DNA of 64,000 nucleotides. It comes from Kiritimatiellia bacterium. GTDB taxonomy: Bacteria > Verrucomicrobiota > Kiritimatiellia > UBA8416 > YA12-FULL-48-11. Both the position numbers and the translations under genes were made by a program. Each line of letters starts with the position of its first letter. Within the stretch, counting starts at the first letter, position 1. The stretch spans positions 310,001 through 374,000 of the forward strand of contig JAQUPZ010000001.1 in the NCBI GenBank assembly GCA_028716365.1. The letters are read 5' to 3'. This document shows positions 18,886 to 27,635 of the stretch, piece by piece. The notes below the pieces were generated by a model. That model ran no database searches. It saw only the letters and a program-made list of their open reading frames with translations, and was not told where the DNA came from.

Positions 18886-19070
18886 CGCCCCGAATAGTCG
18901 GGGCGAGACGACCGTGCCGTGCATTTCGTTTCTAGGCGAAATGATTTCGTGTCAGACGCCCCGCCGGCAAGGCGTGAGCGCTCGCCGGTATACTCATGGT
19001 ATCCGACGAGCGCTCCAACACAGCCGGAGACGGTGTATCACACGAAAGCACTTTCGCCCGAAATGCACGG
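18886..19070. repeat. Long nested palindromic element
   Basis: Non-coding 361-base gap. A hairpin CGCCCC/GGGGCG lies at 18886-18905. Outer arms CCGTGCATTTCG at 18917-18928 and its exact complement at 19059-19070 enclose a second pair: GGCGAAATGATTTCGTGT near 18934-18951 against ACACGAAAGCACTTTCGCC near 19040-19058. The core carries a hairpin with GAGCGCTCG and CGAGCGCTC arms around 18977-19013. The whole could fold into one branched structure. It resembles a MITE/REP-type element more than a terminator, because no T-run follows. Confidence 0.65.
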
Positions 19071-19182
19071 TACACTCTGCTGACAATCTGGCTTCATCCC
19101 GAAAAGTTTAGATCATTCTTGATTGTTGGCATCTTGACCTGTTAGAAATGTACTAACTTCAGCCCAATCAAGGAGGCCTAAA

Positions 19183-20538
19183 ATGAAGATACCGGCCGGG
19201 CAATCTCAGAAAATAATTTCGTCACCACTTTCCAAAATATCGCGTCGCCATTTCCTGAAAACTACGGCTGGTGTCATCGGCGCGCCATATGTACTGCCGT
19301 CCTCCGTGTTTGGCGCTAATACGCCGGGCAACAGGATTACCATAGGTTGTATCGGCGTTGGCCGTATGGGAATGGGCGATCTGGTTGATATGATGGGACG
19401 CACTGGTGTCCAGGTTGTGGCCGTGTGCGACGTGGATTCCAGCCGTCTCCAGAATGCCAAACTCGCAGTCGAGAAGCGTTATGCCGATGACAGCACCGCC
19501 GGCGCCTATAAAGGTTGTGCCACGTATGGAGATTTCAGGGAGCTGATTGCGCGACCGGACATTGATGTGGTCCAGATTGTCACCCCGGACCACTGGCATG
19601 CGATCCCGGCAATTGAAGCGGCGAAAGCGGGAAAGGACATCTTTGTTCAGAAACCGCTGACTTATACCATTGAAGAAGGCCGTGTTTTAAGCGACACAGT
19701 CCATCGCTACTCACGCATATTGCAGGTTGGTTCCCAGCACCGTTCCAACAACCGCATTAGGTTTGGTTGTGAACTGGTCCTCAATGGGCGGATCGGCAAA
19801 TTGCACACGGTGAAGGTCGGACTGCCAACGGATCCAGCAGGGCCGGTACGAGCCACAATGCCGGTTCCGCCGGAACTGAACTACAACATGTGGCTAGGAC
19901 CGGCGCCGTGGTTTGATTATACCGAAGAGCGTGTACATCCGCAGAAAAGTCTTAACCGGCCGGGGTGGCTGAGGGTTTCGGATTATTGCCTTGGGATGAT
20001 AACCGGGTGGGGCGCCCATTATAATGATATTGCCCAGTGGGGAATGGGCATGGAACTCAGCGGTCCCGTTGAGATCGAAGGGAAGGCAACCTATCCTGTA
20101 AGCGGTGTCTGGGATGTGCACGGGTCATTCCGGATCGAATACACGTATGCCAATGGGGTGAAGATGATTTGCGCGGATTCAAAGACGAACAAGCTCGGTA
20201 TTCTTTTCGAAGGGAGTGAAGGCTGGATTTTTGTGGACCCAAGCCGTGTAGATGCAGAACCGCAATCGCTGTTGTTCTCGCCAATCAAGCCCGATGAAAT
20301 CCATCTGTGCGAGAGCAAACACCACAAACAGAACTTCCTCGATTCCGTACGCTCGCGGAAGGAGCCTATTGCCCCGGTCGAAGCGGCCCATCGTTCCTGC
20401 AGTGTGTGTATACTCGGATACATAGCCATGAAGACCGGCCGCAAACTGAAGTGGGACCCACAGCGTGAACAGTTCGTGAATGATGAAGCGGCCAATAACA
20501 TGCTTTCCCGCCCAATGCGGTCCCCATGGCATGTTTAG
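19183..20538 (+). CDS. Tat-exported Gfo/Idh/MocA oxidoreductase
   Basis: 451 residues, with AAGGAGG eight bases before the ATG. The twin-arginine signal SRRHFLKTTAGVIGAPYVL indicates export with bound NAD(P). The Rossmann motif ITIGCIGVGRMGMGD (about residue 50) and the family motif VQKPLTYTIEEG (the EKP-like motif, here QKP) identify the family. The C-terminal substrate domain contains GMITGWGAHYNDIAQWGMG with the His typical of the active site. These PVC proteins act on sugars or sugar acids, often by oxidation at C3. It lies in a block with a second member at 21226. Confidence 0.88.
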   Translation: MKIPAGQSQKIISSPLSKISRRHFLKTTAGVIGAPYVLPSSVFGANTPGNRITIGCIGVGRMGMGDLVDMMGRTGVQVVAVCDVDSSRLQNAKLAVEKRYADDSTAGAYKGCATYGDFRELIARPDIDVVQIVTPDHWHAIPAIEAAKAGKDIFVQKPLTYTIEEGRVLSDTVHRYSRILQVGSQHRSNNRIRFGCELVLNGRIGKLHTVKVGLPTDPAGPVRATMPVPPELNYNMWLGPAPWFDYTEERVHPQKSLNRPGWLRVSDYCLGMITGWGAHYNDIAQWGMGMELSGPVEIEGKATYPVSGVWDVHGSFRIEYTYANGVKMICADSKTNKLGILFEGSEGWIFVDPSRVDAEPQSLLFSPIKPDEIHLCESKHHKQNFLDSVRSRKEPIAPVEAAHRSCSVCILGYIAMKTGRKLKWDPQREQFVNDEAANNMLSRPMRSPWHV

Positions 20539-20576
20539 CGGGGATACGAAGGTTATTGAAGGGAAGAAAAGGGAAA

Positions 20577-20951
20577 ATGAATCCGGTAATTTTATCTATT
20601 TTTGTATTTGGTATGGCTGTAACGATATTGTTGCCGCCATTATTGATACAAAATTCATCGTATAAAGAAAAATTTACACAGATGGATGGCAGGACCCTTA
20701 TTCAAACCAACATGCACGCCGGATTGATGAAAGGAACCTTGCGCATTATCGCATACATTATACCGCTGCCGGTTATTATTCTTGTTCGTTTTCTTTCAAA
20801 GTACGAGACCCATAATGTGATCATCGGCGCCGCCTTTATTGTTGTTTTTACATGCTTATCAATAGCCCAGTATTTTGGAGTAATTGATAAATTGACAACA
20901 GCCGAAATGGAAAATCGGAAATCCTCCATGGGTGGAGGCGAGTCCAGCTGA
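20577..20951 (+). CDS. Small membrane protein of unknown function
   Basis: 124 residues from ATG 20577, with purine-rich GGGAAGAAAAGGGAA upstream; an in-frame ATG 17 codons earlier overlaps the preceding gene and is less likely. Three hydrophobic helices are visible: residues about 2-20, 50-68 and 80-98. The tail is charged and ends GGGESS. No family is recognised. It lies 38 bases after the Gfo/Idh/MocA gene, with a 274-base gap before the next; that gap shows nothing clear apart from the ribosome site of the following gene. Confidence 0.6.
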   Translation: MNPVILSIFVFGMAVTILLPPLLIQNSSYKEKFTQMDGRTLIQTNMHAGLMKGTLRIIAYIIPLPVIILVRFLSKYETHNVIIGAAFIVVFTCLSIAQYFGVIDKLTTAEMENRKSSMGGGESS

Positions 20952-21225
20952 CGTATGATGTTTTTATTTTAATAGTAAGATCATAAGATCACATCTTCAC
21001 ATTTCACAATTGAAATGAATCTTTCTGCCAATTACAACACGTTCCGAGGTGTAATGAAATGCAGGTTGGAATATGGAAATATAATTTGCACAAAATGAGG
21101 AATTCTTTGCACAGCACGAGGTTGATCTTGACCATCGTTATCAGATACATTGAACATATAAGAACATAGGGCAATACCTCACAATATCTGAAACAGCAAG
21201 TACCTGAACTTGCAAAGGAGGAACC

Positions 21226-22467
21226 ATGAAGACTGACCTTTCGATTTCCCGCCGCGATTTTCTCGCAAAGAGTGCTGGTGGCGTGGCCGCGATGACGCTT
21301 GGATCGGTCGTACTCGCTGACGACAAGGTCAAAGGCGCCAATGATCGTATCAACATTGTCATCATTGGTTCGGGTGGACGAGCCGGAAATCTGATGAGCG
21401 AGATCAAGGCACAGGCAAAGGAATGTAATGCTGTTATTACCGGTATTTGTGATGTGTATCGGCCCAACCGTGAGTCAGCGATAAAAAGGGTGAAGGAATG
21501 GTTCAATAATGAGCCGCGCGAGACGAGCAATTATGAGGAAGCATTGCAGTGGCCTGATGTAGATGCTGTTGTGATAGCCACCCCGGATTTTGCGCATTCG
21601 CCGATACTTGCCGCAGCGGCGCGCGCTGGTAAGGACGCCTATTGTGAGAAACCGATGTGCGCAACGCTTGACCAGGCGCGTGAGGCGTACAAGGCTGTTA
21701 AGGAAAATAAACGTATTGTTCAGATCGGTACACAGCGCCGCAGTGAGGGCGGGTTCAAGGCTGCCGCCGAGGTCGTGCGCTCAGGCCAGCTCGGTAAAAT
21801 CAGCCGTTTTATCATAGCGATCAACGTAAACCAGGCGCGCTGGATGCGCGATTACAAGAAGATCAAGCAGGAGGATGTGGACTGGGACCGTTTCCTGATG
21901 CATATGCCCAGACGGCCGTTTGATCCCATGCGGTTCCTTTGCTGGCATTTGTTCCGCGACTACACGAATGGCCTGCCGGGTCTCTGGGGCAGTCATTACT
22001 TTGACCTTGTTCCACTTTTTACGGGTGATCTCTATCCGAAGAGTGGCGTAGCGCATGGTGGTATTTATGTATGGAAAGATGGCCGGGAGCATGCTGACAC
22101 GTTCCATACATTACTAGAGTATCCCAGCGGTTTCCTGGTGAGCTGGGCGATGGCCCTTGGCAACAGTTCGGGTGGCGCTTTCACAATTCACGGAACGAAC
22201 GGTACGCTTGATTGTATGAAATATGAACTCAGCGGTGAGGGAGGTTCCGGTCCCGACAAGATCAAGGAAAAGCAACCCTTACCGAAACTTCTTGGTGATT
22301 CGCATATGAAGAACTGGCTCGAATGCATGCGCAGTCGCAAAGCGCCGACAGCAGACATCGAAGCCGGCTACGCGCATTCGGTTGCATGTTGCATGGCAGC
22401 CGAAGCATATTTCAGCGGTAAGCGAATGGTTTATGATCACAATACAATGGAGTTAAAAGCAGGATGA
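21226..22467 (+). CDS. Tat-exported Gfo/Idh/MocA oxidoreductase (second copy)
   Basis: 413 residues with AAAGGAGG just upstream. The Tat signal SRRDFLAKSAGGVAAMTLG is followed by the Rossmann fold (INIVIIGSGGRAGNL) and YCEKPMCATLDQA, the canonical EKP motif. The C-terminal domain has LPGLWGSHYFDLVPLF with the expected His. It is only distantly similar to the gene at 19183, and the motif lines differ. It overlaps the DUF6807 gene by four bases (ATGA), so the two are translated together and probably act on the same glycoside. Confidence 0.88.
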   Translation: MKTDLSISRRDFLAKSAGGVAAMTLGSVVLADDKVKGANDRINIVIIGSGGRAGNLMSEIKAQAKECNAVITGICDVYRPNRESAIKRVKEWFNNEPRETSNYEEALQWPDVDAVVIATPDFAHSPILAAAARAGKDAYCEKPMCATLDQAREAYKAVKENKRIVQIGTQRRSEGGFKAAAEVVRSGQLGKISRFIIAINVNQARWMRDYKKIKQEDVDWDRFLMHMPRRPFDPMRFLCWHLFRDYTNGLPGLWGSHYFDLVPLFTGDLYPKSGVAHGGIYVWKDGREHADTFHTLLEYPSGFLVSWAMALGNSSGGAFTIHGTNGTLDCMKYELSGEGGSGPDKIKEKQPLPKLLGDSHMKNWLECMRSRKAPTADIEAGYAHSVACCMAAEAYFSGKRMVYDHNTMELKAG

Positions 22468-23393
22468 AAACTTTAGTTATTTTTATTGCGAGCATGTTCG
22501 CGGCGTTTGCGGTGCAGGCAGACGAAGTGTTTCGTTGGACTGAAAAACCTGACGGAAAACTGGAACTAACCGAGAGTGGTAAACCGGTACTTGTGTTCAA
22601 TTATGGGCTGCAACTCAAGGAAGGCGTGAAGGAACAATACCGGCGCACCGATTACATTCATCCAATATACGACCTTGATGGTGTTGTAATAACTGAGGAC
22701 TTCCCAAAAGATCATTTCCATCATCGCGGACTCTTCTGGGCATGGCCGGAAGTGACTGTCGGCGACAAGAAATACGATCCGTGGGGTTGTGTCGGAATGC
22801 AGCAACGGTTGAAGCGCTGGCTTGTACGCGAGGCAAAACCGGATTGTGCCGTACTTGGCGTTGAGAACGGATGGTTTATCGGTGACCGCTCGGTTGTGAA
22901 CGAGACTGTGAAAGTACGGATATATCGCTGTGACACGACAGGCCGTGCAATGGACGTTAGTATAACTTTGGAGGCTGAAAAAGAACCTGTGAGCCTGCGA
23001 GGTCGCTCTGACGGTAAAAAAGGATATGGCGGTTTTACTTTACGTCTTGCCCCGCGGCGAGATGCGTCCGTAACAACAGTTGATGGCCGTTTGGAGAAGG
23101 ATGGTGTACAAGTTAAATCGTTGTGGGCAGATTATTCAGCCAAGTTCGGAACTGGTGACGCTGTCAGCGGAGTTGCTATTTTCGATCATCCGAAAGATCC
23201 GGCCAATCCTACAACGTGGTTACTGCGTTACTATGGCGTGTTGAATCCGACCTGGCCCGCGCTGGAAACCGTGACATTAGAACCCGGTAAGCCGGTTACT
23301 CTCAATTACCGGCTCCTGATTCATCGAGGCGACGCTGTGACTGCAAAGGTATCGGAAGCCTGCGCGGCATGGGTAAAACAACCGGTTCCTTAA
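22464..23393 (+). CDS. Secreted DUF6807 (PmoA-like) family protein
   Basis: 309 residues. A signal peptide (LVIFIASMFAAFAVQA) is followed by the characteristic DFPKDHFHHRGLFWAW motif with several histidines, and a predicted all-beta fold. The DUF6807/PmoA-like proteins have no established activity but are regularly found next to Gfo/Idh/MocA oxidoreductases, as here, with a 4-base overlap. A role in binding or cleaving an oxidised glycoside is inferred from context. The 161 bases after the stop hold no visible feature. Confidence 0.8.
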   Translation: MKTLVIFIASMFAAFAVQADEVFRWTEKPDGKLELTESGKPVLVFNYGLQLKEGVKEQYRRTDYIHPIYDLDGVVITEDFPKDHFHHRGLFWAWPEVTVGDKKYDPWGCVGMQQRLKRWLVREAKPDCAVLGVENGWFIGDRSVVNETVKVRIYRCDTTGRAMDVSITLEAEKEPVSLRGRSDGKKGYGGFTLRLAPRRDASVTTVDGRLEKDGVQVKSLWADYSAKFGTGDAVSGVAIFDHPKDPANPTTWLLRYYGVLNPTWPALETVTLEPGKPVTLNYRLLIHRGDAVTAKVSEACAAWVKQPVP

Positions 23394-23554
23394 TATCGTC
23401 GTGTTGATAAACTTTAGTAACAAAACCGGCAAGTTTTTACCTGTTGCCTGTATCGGAGACTTACAACGGTTATGAATATGTGATGTGTTCCGGAAAGGCG
23501 AGGGGATCAGTCTTTACATGGCCTGTTCCAAATTGTTAAAACCCATTAACTTTT

Positions 23555-24994
23555 ATGTCTGACAAAAATTTAAGATTTAAACTGAATCGTCGCGGGTTTA
23601 TTCAAAACACTTTGACAGGTGCCATTGCAATGACCGCGGGAGCAGGTTGTGTACATGGTACGGGCACCGCGACTTCAAAGAAAACAAAACCGGGGTTTTT
23701 TGGTGAACCGGCACGAGACATACCCCTGCGTGAAGATTCTGATGTGATTGTGTGTGGTGGTGGGCCGGCGGGTTTTGCTGCAGCGCTCACTGCGGCCAGG
23801 GCTGGGGCACGTACAAGGCTATTCGATCTTGGCGGCGGTTTGGGTGGAGTCTGGACTGCGGGATTGCTGACTTTTATTTTCGACTTTGATAAGCCGGGTA
23901 TCACCAGGGAACTGGTACGCAAGCTGGATGAACGGTCTGTGCGTTCCGTTGTCGGGGCCAGTCTGTTTGTTTACCATCCTGAAGACATGAAGCTTCTGCT
24001 GGAAGAAATGTGTGTTGAAGCTGGTGTCAAATTCCAGCTCCATACCGGTGTGACTGCCGCGTATCGCAATGCGAACAGGCTGGGAACAATTGTTACGGAA
24101 TCCAAATCGGGGCGCGAAGCCTGGGCGGCAAAGGTGTTTATCGATGCCACTGGAGATGGTGATTTGGGCGCACTGGCAGGTTGTGGGTGGGATTTCGGGC
24201 GGGAGGAAGATAGTCAGTGTCAACCCTTAACGTTAAATGCACTTGTTGTTGTCAAAGACGCTGTTGCTTTGAAGGATTATATTTCGTTTTATGGTGGCAA
24301 GGGGAGTCACCAGAAAGCCTGGAATAAATTCAAAGATGAAATACATAGGGCCGGTATGGAACCTTCATATGGACATCCAACCCTGTTCCAGGCGCGTGGA
24401 AACCTTTTAACTTTTATGATCAACCATGAATATGGAATCAAACCCTTCGATGCGGCAAAGATGAGCGAGGCGACTGTTCGGGCCCGGGCCGAAGTCCATC
24501 GTATTGCAAAGGCCCTGCGCACGTTGGGTGGTGTATGGGAAGATTTCCAGGTTGTGGCGACAGCAGAACAGATTGGTATTCGCGATGGCCGGCGCATCCA
24601 CGGGCGGTATAAAGTTACCCGTAAAGATCTGGTTTCGGGTATTCGCCATCCGGACGGTGTGGCGCGGGTTACTTTCAATGTGGACATTCACGCAGTTACA
24701 AAAGATGTAAACAAAAATGAACCGATCTCACATGGTAACTTGAAAATGAAGCCATATGATATCCCGTTACGCGCGCTTATTGCGAAAGATGTTGATGGCC
24801 TGATGATGGCCGGACGCTGTATCAGCGGTGATTTTATCTCGCATGCCAGTTACCGTGTAACAGGCAATTCAGTTGCGACGGGTGAAGCTGCCGGAGCCGT
24901 GGCCGCGCTGGCCGCAAAAAGCAAACGCTTACCGCACGAGGTGGACTGGGCTGAGGCCGACCAGTTATTGAAGAAAATCAGTCATCGGTCGTGA
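23555..24994 (+). CDS. Exported FAD-dependent oxidoreductase (second copy)
   Basis: 479 residues. The N terminus has RRGFIQNTLTGAIAMTAGAGC, a Tat-like signal ending in a possible lipobox Cys. The FAD Rossmann motif DVIVCGGGPAGFAAALTAARAG begins near residue 62, followed by GGGLGGVW. The late FAD motif GLMMAGRCISGDFISHASYR and TGEAAGAVAALAA complete a PF12831-type enzyme. Unlike the gene at 9970 it lacks added carbohydrate-binding domains. No strong ribosome site precedes the ATG. It ends the carbohydrate block. Confidence 0.85.
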   Translation: MSDKNLRFKLNRRGFIQNTLTGAIAMTAGAGCVHGTGTATSKKTKPGFFGEPARDIPLREDSDVIVCGGGPAGFAAALTAARAGARTRLFDLGGGLGGVWTAGLLTFIFDFDKPGITRELVRKLDERSVRSVVGASLFVYHPEDMKLLLEEMCVEAGVKFQLHTGVTAAYRNANRLGTIVTESKSGREAWAAKVFIDATGDGDLGALAGCGWDFGREEDSQCQPLTLNALVVVKDAVALKDYISFYGGKGSHQKAWNKFKDEIHRAGMEPSYGHPTLFQARGNLLTFMINHEYGIKPFDAAKMSEATVRARAEVHRIAKALRTLGGVWEDFQVVATAEQIGIRDGRRIHGRYKVTRKDLVSGIRHPDGVARVTFNVDIHAVTKDVNKNEPISHGNLKMKPYDIPLRALIAKDVDGLMMAGRCISGDFISHASYRVTGNSVATGEAAGAVAALAAKSKRLPHEVDWAEADQLLKKISHRS

Positions 24995-25063
24995 GATAGG
25001 GAACGTACAGGCCCTTCATCACTTTTCATTAAATGGTTTACCATAATGAGCAAAACGACGAAT

Positions 25064-25162
25064 GATGGGGGAAGGATTGCTTTGCAACTCTGCCGAGTTG
25101 CTTGTCGTTACCCTCACGACTTGTAATCGAACCCTCGAAGGCGTTAGCCAGCAGATTTACAG
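25064..25162 (-). pseudogene. tRNA-Tyr 3'-half remnant interrupted by a 49-base insert
   Basis: Read on the minus strand, 25162-25128 gives the anticodon-loop-to-T-loop part of a bacterial tRNA-Tyr (CTGTAAATCTGC, long variable arm, GAGGGTTCG). 25078-25064 gives the rest of the T stem and acceptor (AATCCTTCCCCC). The two parts are separated by 49 foreign bases at 25079-25127, which hold hairpins GCAACTC/GAGTTGC and GTCGT/ACGAC. There is no 5' half, so it is not a functional tRNA. The same fragment without the insert is at 53566-53619. It is interpreted as a scar of a tRNA-targeting integrative element. Confidence 0.75.
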
Positions 25163-25275
25163 CATGGGAAACATGGGCTGTTCCTTAAGAAAAAGTGGCA
25201 TTGTACACTCTCCATACCTCGCTGTACGCTTTCCCAATTCCAAAAAATGATTCGTCACCGCAGAAAACGTCCTGT

Positions 25276-25971
25276 TTAAGATAATGTATTAAGACGATAT
25301 CCTATTCCAGGTTCTGTTTGGATTAGCGAAGTAGATAATTGTTTTGACTGCAGTTTCTTTCGAAGATGGTTTACGTAAACACGTAGGTATTGGGATTGGT
25401 CGCATGCGTTTGGGCCCCATACTTCACGCAAAAGCTGACGGTGTGTAACAACTTTCCCATTATATTTTACAAGGACGCGAAGTAAGGCATATTCATTGTT
25501 CGTTAATCGTACCTCCTGACCATCAAATCGAACCTGCCTGGAAGGAAAATCAACCTCCAGATGGGCAGACGTGAAAACAGGGTCTTCGGGTTCCTGTCGG
25601 GAATTACGTCTGAGAACACGAAGCCGTGCGGCAAGTTCATCGGCAGCAAAAGGCTTTGTTAAATAATCATCAGCACCCAGATCCAATGCCGTAACCTTAT
25701 CCTGAACTTCTTCCCTAACAGAAAGTACAAGAACAGGTACCTGACTCCATTCTCTCAAACGTCTCAAGACAGCCAGACCGTCGATATCCGGTAATGCAAG
25801 GTCAAGAATGATCACATCAGGTTTTCGATATACAATCTCGGTCAGCGCTGCATGTCCCGTTTCCGCTTCATAAACAGTATAACCTTCGTTCTCCAAAGCG
25901 ATCCTTAGAAGTCTTTGAATGGCAACCTCATCATCAACAATCAAAGCTACAGGTTTGGAATTCTCGCTCAT
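25276..25971 (-). CDS. KdpE-type OmpR-family response regulator
   Basis: 231 residues. Receiver domain 8-120 has the acidic pair in VDDE, phospho-acceptor Asp in VIILDLALPDID, a Thr/Ser in VLVLSVRE and Lys in YLTKPF. The C-terminal winged helix (about 130-230) ends with YLRVYVNHLRKKLQ, the pattern of KdpE. The ATG overlaps the kinase stop by four bases (25968-25971), so kinase and regulator are coupled. No kdpFABC genes are nearby; the first gene of this operon is instead a KimA-like permease, the probable target. The T-rich leader sequences at 29660-29770 and 30851-30960 are candidate binding regions. Confidence 0.9.
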   Translation of the reverse strand: MSENSKPVALIVDDEVAIQRLLRIALENEGYTVYEAETGHAALTEIVYRKPDVIILDLALPDIDGLAVLRRLREWSQVPVLVLSVREEVQDKVTALDLGADDYLTKPFAADELAARLRVLRRNSRQEPEDPVFTSAHLEVDFPSRQVRFDGQEVRLTNNEYALLRVLVKYNGKVVTHRQLLREVWGPNACDQSQYLRVYVNHLRKKLQSKQLSTSLIQTEPGIGYRLNTLS

Positions 25972-27635
25972 GCCATATCCTCCGCCAAGCGGGTAGTCTT
26001 CACCGGTACATGGACTGAAAACATTGCTCCACCTTCGGGTTTATTGGCTACGTGCACCGAGCCACCTAAAGCCTGTATTAAACCCTGTACAATCGCAAGT
26101 CCCAATCCAGTTCCACCGCGTCTTGCATTTGGTCCACGGGAGAATTTATCGAAAACCTGTCCCAATAATTCCTCAGGAATCCCAGGCCCCTGGTCACTAA
26201 CATCAATAATCAGCAAATCGTTGTCTATACGCACACTAACAAGAATCTCGGTACCTGCTCCACTATACTGGGCAGCATTTGTTACAAGGTTCGAAACAGC
26301 ATGTTCAAGAAGAACCGAATCAACATAAACCGCAGGCAAGTCGGGGTGCATGTCCAGTTTTATACAGTGATCAGAATGGACATCCTTTGTTCGTACATAC
26401 ACTGTCTCTATCAACTCGTCTACTTCGCACCAGCTCGGGTCAGGTTTCACTCGCCCGGACTCAATTCGTGACATATCCAAGAGTTTATCAACTACATCTC
26501 GAAGACGTAAAGATGCTCCCTCGATATCATTCAACAGCGCTTGTCCACCTGTCCTGGGTATGCCGGTCCGAAGTTCCCTGGTCGCCGCATCGATGACAGC
26601 CAGTGGTGTCTTGAGTTCATGAGAAACACAACTGAAGAGGGTTCTGTACAGCTTCTGTGATTCTTCAGTCAAATGGGCAAGTGTTGCCTGCCGGGCAAGA
26701 TCATATCGCTGAATTATGGCCGCCACGTGGTCTGCCACTGCCTGAAAAAGTTCTATATCCTCCTGATGTAAGTTGCGTTCCACCGGAAATCTAAGAGCCA
26801 GAACCCCGGCACGCCGATTAACTGTTGTCAAAGGCAAAAACATGGCTCCTGCCTGTGGCAGATTTCTGGTATAGCGTCCCGCCATTTCTCCCTGGGCATG
26901 ACACCAGAGCGCGACACCGCGCTCCCTCTCATCCAAAACCCAGGAACTAGCAGGATGGGTTATCTCAAATAGTTTTCCGTCTTCTCCGGCCAGAACGATG
27001 GCGACTTCTCCATGGGAGATTTCTTTTGTTTCGCGCACGGCCTGCCTAAGAGCCTCATCCAGATTTGTACTTTCTATTACGCATTGGACGAGCCGGTAAA
27101 GAGCATGGGTTCGTTGTTCTCTTCGTCGTTCTGTCTCTTCCCGCCAGCGCAGTTGTGCCGTTACGTGCCCCATTGCCAATGCAACAAGCAGGTAAATCGC
27201 AAACATAAGTGCATCGTTCAACTGAGTAATTCTGAATGTAAAACGTGGCGGGATGAAGAGAAAGTTCCAGAGTATCCAGGTTAATATTGACACCAGCATG
27301 ACAGCCAGTTTGGATAGTCGCATAGCCAGAAAGACCACAAGAGCCAGATAAAACAACGCGATAGACCAGTACCCAGTCCAGCGTTCCACACAGAGACTGA
27401 CTAATGTCAGCAAAAGTACGGCAGCCGTACCAAACAACAGGTCCCTGATCAACGGTCTTGATTCGAACTGTAATTTGGCAAACTGCCGCCAAGATCCAAC
27501 ATCATTTAAATAACTTGTACTTTTCATTGTCGTCCTGTTCGCGCTTGTACCTGGCAACTTCCCTTTCAAATCACTTAAACTATACTTGAAACCCAATTTT
27601 TTGAGGAGTTTAATCACTTCACAGCCAAAAATCAT
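25968..27635 (-). CDS. KdpD-like sensor histidine kinase lacking the N-terminal KdpD/USP domains
   Basis: 555 residues. A four-helix DUF4118 membrane domain (about 65-165; FLFIPPRFTFRI is its typical loop) is followed by a GAF region (about 185-310) and a HisKA domain with phospho-His in FSCVSHELKTPL near residue 337. The HATPase shows NLVTNAAQYSG, DVSDQGPGIP and GTGLGLAIV. Full-length KdpD has in addition a 350-residue N-terminal KdpD/USP sensor, absent here. The start overlaps the permease stop (ATGA), which supports the start at 27635. It is expected to sense K+ or osmotic conditions and phosphorylate the coupled KdpE-type protein. Confidence 0.88.
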   Translation of the reverse strand: MIFGCEVIKLLKKLGFKYSLSDLKGKLPGTSANRTTMKSTSYLNDVGSWRQFAKLQFESRPLIRDLLFGTAAVLLLTLVSLCVERWTGYWSIALFYLALVVFLAMRLSKLAVMLVSILTWILWNFLFIPPRFTFRITQLNDALMFAIYLLVALAMGHVTAQLRWREETERRREQRTHALYRLVQCVIESTNLDEALRQAVRETKEISHGEVAIVLAGEDGKLFEITHPASSWVLDERERGVALWCHAQGEMAGRYTRNLPQAGAMFLPLTTVNRRAGVLALRFPVERNLHQEDIELFQAVADHVAAIIQRYDLARQATLAHLTEESQKLYRTLFSCVSHELKTPLAVIDAATRELRTGIPRTGGQALLNDIEGASLRLRDVVDKLLDMSRIESGRVKPDPSWCEVDELIETVYVRTKDVHSDHCIKLDMHPDLPAVYVDSVLLEHAVSNLVTNAAQYSGAGTEILVSVRIDNDLLIIDVSDQGPGIPEELLGQVFDKFSRGPNARRGGTGLGLAIVQGLIQALGGSVHVANKPEGGAMFSVHVPVKTTRLAEDMA

